Part shown: positions 6,176 to 8,105 of the stretch, in pieces
Numbering within the stretch: position 1 is the stretch's first letter
Layout of the letters: the number at the start of each line of letters is the position of its first letter
Source of the DNA: Gammaproteobacteria bacterium
GTDB taxonomy: Bacteria > Pseudomonadota > Gammaproteobacteria > GCA-001735895
NCBI GenBank assembly: GCA_021767985.1
Contig: JAASSH010000076.1
Location: forward strand, 1 to 8,105
Length of the DNA: 8,105 bases
Direction of reading: 5' to 3'
Position numbers and translations under genes: made by a program
Notes under the pieces: model-generated
What the model was told of the DNA's origin: nothing
Seen by the model: the letters and a program-made list of their open reading frames with translations, nothing else
The model's database searches: none

Positions 6176-7258
6176 TTAAAATAAATCCAGCTGGTCGCCA
6201 CTTCGCTCGGGAACCCGAAACGCCGTGCAATCGAGCGCGAATTCGCGCGGTTTCAGATCCAGCTTCCTACAGGCCAGCGCGAAACGCTGTGCAATGATAT
6301 CGGCGAACGCGCCGCTGCCGCGCATCCGTTCGCCAAAGCGGCTGTCATAATCGTTGCCGCCACGAGTATCTCTTACCCGCGTCATAACGTGCTCGGCCTT
6401 GAGCGGATAGTGTGCCTGCAACCATTGCTGAAACAGCTCGCTGACCTCCAGCGGCAGGCGCAGCAGTATGTATCCGGCTGATTGCGCGCCCGCGTCCTTT
6501 GCCGCGGCAAGAATCGCATCCAGCTCCGGGTCGGTCAGCACCGGGATCACCGGGGCAACCAGCACGTTCACCGGGATACCGGCCGATGCCAGTGTGTGGA
6601 TGGTTTGCAGGCGGCGGTGCGGTGCGGCGGCGCGCGGCTCGAGTTTACGCGCCATCTCGGCCTGCAGGGTGGTCACGCTGACAGACACCGAAACCAGTCG
6701 ATCCTGCGCCATCTCACGCAGAATATCCATGTCGCGTTCGACCAGCGCGGATTTGGTGATAATCGATACCGGGTGGCGAAACCGCTGCAATACTTCCAGC
6801 ACCGAGCGAGTGATGCCTAGCTTGCGCTCGATCGGCTGATAGGCGTCGGTATTGACACCCAGCGCCAGTGGCTCGCATCGATAAGCGGGCTTGCTTAACG
6901 ATTTGTCCAGCAGCGTTGCGGCCTCAGGCTTGCTAAACAGTCTGGTTTCGAAATCCAGACCTGGCGATAATCCGAGATAGGCGTGCGTGGGGCGTGCGAA
7001 ACAGTAGACGCAGCCGTGCTCGCAGCCGCGATAAGGATTGAGCGAACGATCGAACGGCACATCCGGTGATTCGTTGTAAGCCAGGATGCTGCGAGTGGCG
7101 TCGGCCTGCACTACGGTTTGCGGCCGCGATTCGTCGGGTGGATAGTCCCAGCCGTCATCGAAAGCCGTGCGTTGCCGCGACTCGAAGCGGCCGCTGGCGT
7201 TGCTGACTGCACCGCGTCCCTTGATAGCCGTGGGCTTATCGAAGCTCGATTCGTTCAT
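6176..7258 (-). CDS. PA0069-type radical SAM protein (spore-photoproduct-lyase-like)
   Basis: This 360-residue protein belongs to the radical SAM group named PA0069 (Rv2578c-like), which is related to spore photoproduct lyase. The cluster-binding CxxxCxxC is C79, C83 and C86 in NPYRGCEHGCVYCFARPTHA. The flanking NESPDVPFDRSLNPYRGCEH and YLGLSPGLDFE segments are characteristic of the group. Further landmarks are VNVLVAPVIPVLTDPELDAI in the second half of the barrel, the SAGYILLRLPLEV strand, and the C-terminal LDLF. The 4Fe-4S cluster should cleave S-adenosylmethionine to a 5'-deoxyadenosyl radical in the cytoplasm. The substrate is not known to me for this group; a DNA-repair link is only by analogy with spore photoproduct lyase. 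The start at 7258 has a good AGGG site five bases upstream. The gene is divergent from the DUF1992 gene. Confidence 0.9.
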   Translation of the reverse strand: MNESSFDKPTAIKGRGAVSNASGRFESRQRTAFDDGWDYPPDESRPQTVVQADATRSILAYNESPDVPFDRSLNPYRGCEHGCVYCFARPTHAYLGLSPGLDFETRLFSKPEAATLLDKSLSKPAYRCEPLALGVNTDAYQPIERKLGITRSVLEVLQRFRHPVSIITKSALVERDMDILREMAQDRLVSVSVSVTTLQAEMARKLEPRAAAPHRRLQTIHTLASAGIPVNVLVAPVIPVLTDPELDAILAAAKDAGAQSAGYILLRLPLEVSELFQQWLQAHYPLKAEHVMTRVRDTRGGNDYDSRFGERMRGSGAFADIIAQRFALACRKLDLKPREFALDCTAFRVPERSGDQLDLF

Positions 7259-7302
7259 AAGCGCCCTACATTATCCCGCAAGGGACCGGACATCAACGTT
7301 TT

Positions 7303-7330
7303 CCGCCATTCCGAGGCAGGCCGGAATTCA
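7303..7330. repeat. Dispersed palindromic repeat-like element
   Basis: The stretch centred on ATTCCG-(8 bases)-CGGAAT (7308-7327) with flanks CGCC and TCAT resembles the common proteobacterial dispersed element of the type CGTCATTCC...GGAATCCA. That element is usually a short REP-like or miniature-transposon palindrome in intergenic DNA. Only one hairpin unit is present and the arms are imperfect relative to that pattern, so it may be a decayed copy. It overlaps the candidate -35 of the DUF1992 gene. Confidence 0.4.
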
Positions 7331-7337
7331 TTACAAT
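7309..7337 (+). promoter_or_regulatory. Candidate promoter for the DUF1992-sirtuin gene pair
   Basis: TACAAT (7332-7337) is a good -10 match and lies 17 bases from a poor -35 (TTCCGA, 7309-7314). Transcription would start near 7344, about 38 bases before the ATG at 7382. The -10 lies just outside the palindromic repeat and the -35 lies inside it. It was found by eye only. Confidence 0.33.
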
Positions 7338-7381
7338 AAGCCTTCCGGTAAACGAATCAATTGGAACGGATTGGATCACCC

Positions 7382-7798
7382 ATGTTGCTAGTCGATAGTC
7401 TCGCGGAAGAACAGATACAGGCCGCCATTCGTCGCGGCGAGTTCGACGATCTTGCGGGCAGCGGTAAACCGCTCGAACTGGACGACGATAGTGGCGTGCC
7501 GGACGAATTGCGCGTGGCCTACCGTATCCTCAGGAATGCTGGCTGCCTGCCGCCCGAACTGACGCTGAGAAATGAAATTCACCGGCTGGAAAGCCTGCTC
7601 GATCAGGCCGAGCTGGCCGCCGAGCAGCGCTCGGTCCGGCGTCGATTGTGCCTGCTGAAGGCTCGCCTCGCGATGCAGGGGCACGAGGGTAACCTGCTGG
7701 TCCATGAACAGGCGTACCGCCAGAAGCTGGTCGATAAATTATCGCGGCAGGAAAGGGAAGTTATCCCTGGCCTGCAGGCTGACAAATCGATCTTTTAG
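7382..7798 (+). CDS. DUF1992 (DnaJ-C28-like) domain protein
   Basis: This 138-residue protein has the DUF1992 domain, also found in bacterial YhdN-type proteins and in the eukaryotic DnaJ homologue DNAJC28. The diagnostic N-terminus is LAEEQIQAAIRRGEFDDLAG followed by SGKPLELDDD and DELRVAYRILRNAGCLPPEL (residues 40-59). The rest (about 60-135) is a long charged helical region rich in Glu, Gln, Arg and Leu, possibly coiled coil. No J-domain HPD motif is present, so there is no sign that it is itself a co-chaperone. The biochemical function is not established to my knowledge; it should be cytoplasmic. A TTG at 7361 would add seven residues, but the ATG at 7382 fits the family start and has GGA six bases upstream. 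The sirtuin gene follows after 16 bases on the same strand, so the two are probably co-transcribed. Confidence 0.85.
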   Translation: MLLVDSLAEEQIQAAIRRGEFDDLAGSGKPLELDDDSGVPDELRVAYRILRNAGCLPPELTLRNEIHRLESLLDQAELAAEQRSVRRRLCLLKARLAMQGHEGNLLVHEQAYRQKLVDKLSRQEREVIPGLQADKSIF

Positions 7799-7814
7799 CG
7801 CCGGTAGCCTCAAC

Positions 7815-8105
7815 TTGGAACCGTATCCCGATAACAACGCCAGCCTGGCGCAGGCGCGCGAACTGCTCGCGCGCAGTCAGCGCGTCGCCGCGTTTTCCGG
7901 CGCGGGACTGAGCGCCGAGTCGGGCCTCGCGACCTTCCGGGATCCGGATCCTGACGCGCTGTGGTCGCGTTTCGACCCGACCGAACTGGCTTCGGCAGAC
8001 GGCTTCGAAGCGCATCCCGAGCGCGTAATCGAATGGTACAACTGGCGGCGCAGCGTGCTTGCCGGGGTGCGGCCCAACGCGGCGCACCTGGCCCTCGCGG
8101 CGCAG
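7815..8105 (+). CDS. Sirtuin (Sir2/CobB-like NAD-dependent deacylase), C-terminus beyond window
   Basis: Ninety-seven residues are visible before the right edge. The NAD-binding sirtuin motif is clear: SGAGLSAESGLATFR (28-42), followed by LWSRFDPTELAS and FEAHPERVIEWYNWRR. Tyr75 and Arg78 (YNWR) match the Tyr-x-x-Arg pair that in E. coli CobB and human SIRT5 recognises acidic acyl groups, so desuccinylase-type activity is possible. RPNAAHLAL (86-94) is also typical. The usual IPTFRG is LATFRD here, with Ala in place of the conserved Pro. The catalytic His and the zinc cysteines lie outside. The start is inferred as TTG at 7815: it gives a sensible N-terminus and no ATG or GTG is near, but the frame remains open into the upstream gene and no strong ribosome site is seen. 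Confidence 0.88.
   Translation, partial: MEPYPDNNASLAQARELLARSQRVAAFSGAGLSAESGLATFRDPDPDALWSRFDPTELASADGFEAHPERVIEWYNWRRSVLAGVRPNAAHLALAAQ

Noticed and set aside
7270..7296. Promoter for the radical SAM gene (TTGATG, 15-base spacer, GATAAT on the minus strand)
   Set aside because: The spacer is too short, and the predicted transcript start would fall at the ribosome-binding AGGG, leaving almost no leader.

Overview
The window reads as ordinary chromosome of a proteobacterium, most probably a gammaproteobacterium. The evidence is a lutABC-type lactate oxidation operon, a radical SAM protein of the group first named in Pseudomonas (PA0069 type), a DUF1992 protein, a class III-like sirtuin and a secretin-domain protein. 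This placement comes from recognising protein families, not from any rRNA or marker gene. I see no rRNA, tRNA, CRISPR array, insertion sequence or prophage.

Left half, all on the minus strand and read from right to left. lutA (5345-4557), lutB (4557-3133) and lutC (3136-2486) form a tightly overlapping operon; the joints are TGATG and ATGA. Its products should oxidise L-lactate to pyruvate through iron-sulfur clusters. After an 89-base gap comes an amidase-signature enzyme with a probable lipoprotein signal (2396-801). After a further 188 bases comes a secretin-domain protein with a signal peptide (612 to the window edge, incomplete). The last two genes look less GC-rich than the lut genes and need not belong functionally to them.

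Middle (5346-6175). A 288-base intergenic region separates lutA from a divergent small gene (5634-5888, 84 aa) that resembles small phage and plasmid proteins. A second small reading frame (5913-6092, 59 aa) with one membrane segment follows it. It is in the same frame, so only one amber codon and eight sense codons lie between the two. This pair is the least explained part of the window. Two small stem-loops lie between it and the convergent radical SAM gene.

Right part. A PA0069-type radical SAM protein (7258-6176, minus) is divergent from a DUF1992 gene (7382-7798, plus). A sirtuin gene (from 7815, plus, cut by the window edge) follows DUF1992 after 16 bases. The 123-base divergent region holds a palindromic sequence like the dispersed repeats common in proteobacterial genomes.

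I found no clearly novel multi-gene system. The best leads are the in-frame small gene pair around the amber codon at 5886-5888, the apparently short secretin-domain protein at the left edge, and residue substitutions in LutB, the amidase and the sirtuin.
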